From assembly GCA_964035575.1 (NCBI GenBank), contig OZ037929.1, forward strand, positions 248,001 through 312,000: 64,000 nt of DNA, written 5' to 3'. Below the pieces are notes generated by a model. That model was not told where the DNA came from and ran no database searches. It saw only the letters and a program-made list of their open reading frames with translations. The position numbers were made by a program, and so were the translations under genes. Below are positions 62,425 to 64,000 of the stretch, in pieces (the first letter of the stretch is position 1; every line of letters starts with the position of its first letter). The stretch comes from Rhynchopus sp. YZ270_cl-10. Lineage: Eukaryota > Euglenozoa > Diplonemea > Diplonemida > Diplonemidae.

Positions 62425-64000
62425 ATGCCAGGGAGGAAGAGCTGCTGGAGCCGCGAGGAGTACGTGGAGGTGACGGAGAACGAGGTTGACTACCTCGAGT
62501 GCAAGGGGGAGGGCTGCGGGTACAGGTTGGCGAAGAACGGCATTTCAGCCACACGGATGAAGAAGCACATCGTGGAGGACTGCCCGAAGAAGAGTGACAG
62601 GGCGAAACAGAGGATCGAAGAGGAAGAAGAGCGGGCGAAAAGATCCCGCTCCGACACGACGGCACCGGCTGAAGCGCCTGCTGCAAAGAGGGCGAAGCTC
62701 GAAAAGAGCCAAACCCGCATCCCCTGCATCCCTGCACCGAACGCGAAGGAGATCGAGGAGATGCATCTCGCCTGGGCGAAGTTCGTGTTCGCCGCAGGGG
62801 TGCCCTTCTCGGTAGTCGATAGTCCACTTTTTATTGAGGCCATGATGGCAACGAGACCAGGGCTAAAAAAAGAACACATACCCAGCCGACACGTCATCTC
62901 CACAACTTTGCTGGACAAGGTGCACACCACCATCTGTGTTCCGAAGTTTGATAAGCTCGCAAAAAACGAGCACATCTCCCTCCAGTCGGACACCTGGAAA
63001 AATTCGCGAGCAGAAAAAGTTTTTGCGTGCGCCGGAACAGCAGGGGAGCAGGCAGGATTGATCGTGAACAGCGGGATCTTACAACAAAAACAACACAACG
63101 CGCAGGAGCTTCTTTCACACCTCACGCAAACACCAGAAAAATTTCAAAAAAAAGCTGTTGCACTCATTTCAGATGGAGATACGACAGCTACCAAGGCAAA
63201 CAAACTCTTCAAAGCCGAACTAAAAAAAAAGAACATTGACGTGCACACCATTGTCTGCGCTGCCCATACTGTACAACGCATGGTGAATGACTGTCTCGGG
63301 ACCAAGAAATCCAAAGGCAACGAAACGGGACAGGAATTCAACTACGTGACAAAGTTGCTGAACAGCGTTGTAGCGTCTCTGAAGAATGTTGACTACCTCA
63401 GGGCTGTTTTGAAGGAAAAACAGACTGAACTGAGTCAGCGAACGAACGCGCCAAAGCTTATGGCGATTACCAGATGGACTACAACGTCAAAGCTGTTCGA
63501 CTTCGTCGCGCAATACCGAGAGGCTCTGTTGCTTGTTGCCGATGATGAGGAAGCACTCGCCCGCTGCCCAGATATTCTTAAAGTCTGCAACAGCATGCCT
63601 CTGATTCGCGCGATTCACAAATTTGTGGAGAAGGCTGGTGTTGTGGTCAACTTGTTGCAGTCGGATTCGTGTAGGATTGGGTTTGTGATTCCGCTTCTTG
63701 AGCAAGCTCTGAGTGCAGCAAAAGAGACGAAGGCAGCTTTGGCAACGGTGGAAGACAAACAGAAAATGGAGAACGTTATTAAAAAAATCCAAGTGCGTGT
63801 TTCTCGCTACATCACTCACGAGGACGGTGTTTTCTCCGCTGCGACTCTTCTCAACCCATTTTTTCAGGTATACTTCAGCCATATTGATCCCAACAACAAC
63901 AACAACAACAATCACACAGGTGTACAAAGAAGCAAAGGACCTGCCAGCAAAACACCCGCTGACCAAACTGGCAGGTTGGGCTCCGTGTGCAGAGGTGAAG
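62425..64000 (+). CDS. hAT-family transposase (BED finger, DUF659/RNase H-like core), partial
   Basis: Starts at an ATG (MPGRKSCWSREEYVEV) and runs off the window. Residues 20-52 form a BED-type zinc finger (ECKGEGCGYRL, then HIVEDC). A Lys/Arg/Glu-rich linker follows, then the DUF659 region (HISLQSDTWKN, ALISDGDTTATKANKLF, IVCAAHTVQRMVNDCLG) that carries the catalytic RNase H-like fold, and a helical segment to SAATLLNPFFQ. A 52-base intron with GTATAC donor and CACACAG acceptor is likely at 63868-63919. Removing it keeps the phase and replaces an Asn repeat with VYKEAKDLPAKHPLTKLAGW, which better fits the family. No stop is seen in the visible 508 spliced codons, so the gene appears intact here. 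Confidence 0.8.
   Translation, partial: MPGRKSCWSREEYVEVTENEVDYLECKGEGCGYRLAKNGISATRMKKHIVEDCPKKSDRAKQRIEEEEERAKRSRSDTTAPAEAPAAKRAKLEKSQTRIPCIPAPNAKEIEEMHLAWAKFVFAAGVPFSVVDSPLFIEAMMATRPGLKKEHIPSRHVISTTLLDKVHTTICVPKFDKLAKNEHISLQSDTWKNSRAEKVFACAGTAGEQAGLIVNSGILQQKQHNAQELLSHLTQTPEKFQKKAVALISDGDTTATKANKLFKAELKKKNIDVHTIVCAAHTVQRMVNDCLGTKKSKGNETGQEFNYVTKLLNSVVASLKNVDYLRAVLKEKQTELSQRTNAPKLMAITRWTTTSKLFDFVAQYREALLLVADDEEALARCPDILKVCNSMPLIRAIHKFVEKAGVVVNLLQSDSCRIGFVIPLLEQALSAAKETKAALATVEDKQKMENVIKKIQVRVSRYITHEDGVFSAATLLNPFFQVYFSHIDPNNNNNNNHTGVQRSKGPASKTPADQTGRLGSVCRGE

Noticed and set aside
63868-63919. Reading straight through the Asn repeat in the hAT transposase
   Set aside because: The segment has a GTATAC donor and CACACAG acceptor, keeps phase when removed, and the spliced sequence fits the family better. 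The read-through frame is open but low-complexity.

Overview
The window looks like nuclear DNA of a protist. Its genes use the standard code and have spliceosomal introns with a very regular GTATGT-like donor and a pyrimidine-CAG acceptor. Gene-free stretches are full of long A and T tracts and short dispersed repeats. All twelve host genes I can support lie on the minus strand over about 52 kb. The only recognisable coding regions on the plus strand belong to transposons or to one broken, unrecognised stretch. One-sided gene order, a Trl1-type tRNA ligase and a CCCH and RRM protein repertoire would fit Euglenozoa, for example a diplonemid. I found no spliced-leader gene, so this assignment is inference.

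Layout, left to right: 1-7.1 kb is gene-free and holds an old inverted-repeat transposon (3.6-6.5 kb). At 7.2-8.6 kb there is an unrecognised acidic protein and at 9.5-11.5 kb a CCCH zinc-finger/poly-Q protein. A repeat-filled gap follows, then a tRNA ligase at 14.8-17.8 kb and a five-exon WDR59/Sea3-like GATOR2 subunit at 19.1-24.3 kb. From 24.3 to 29.8 kb there are only small repeats, palindromes and a TIR element carrying a small ORF. A pseudokinase (29.9-32.3 kb), a four-pass membrane protein (33.0-34.9 kb), a broken plus-strand coding-like stretch, a Harbinger-like MITE (36.1-37.0 kb) and a type I membrane protein (37.6-38.9 kb) come next. A 2.1-kb transposon with perfect 153-bp terminal inverted repeats and a 9-bp target duplication sits at 41.7-43.9 kb. 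It is followed by a three-RRM protein (44.3-45.4 kb), an SRPK-like kinase (49.8-52.3 kb), a ubiquitin-like/LRR protein (52.9-53.7 kb), a multi-RRM protein (55.0-56.9 kb) and mitochondrial ribosomal protein bL12m in five exons (57.5-59.4 kb). The right end holds a 5'-truncated LINE with an RNase H domain and, directly after its stop codon, a hAT element with a BED/DUF659 transposase that leaves the window.

The host genes point to RNA metabolism (tRNA splicing, SR-protein kinase, CCCH and RRM proteins), TORC1 control (GATOR2) and mitochondrial translation. I see no operon-like pathway grouping. The most novel signal is a family of short hairpins scattered through introns and intergenic DNA. Their stems change in sequence but stay paired around a conserved CTCTCGT loop.
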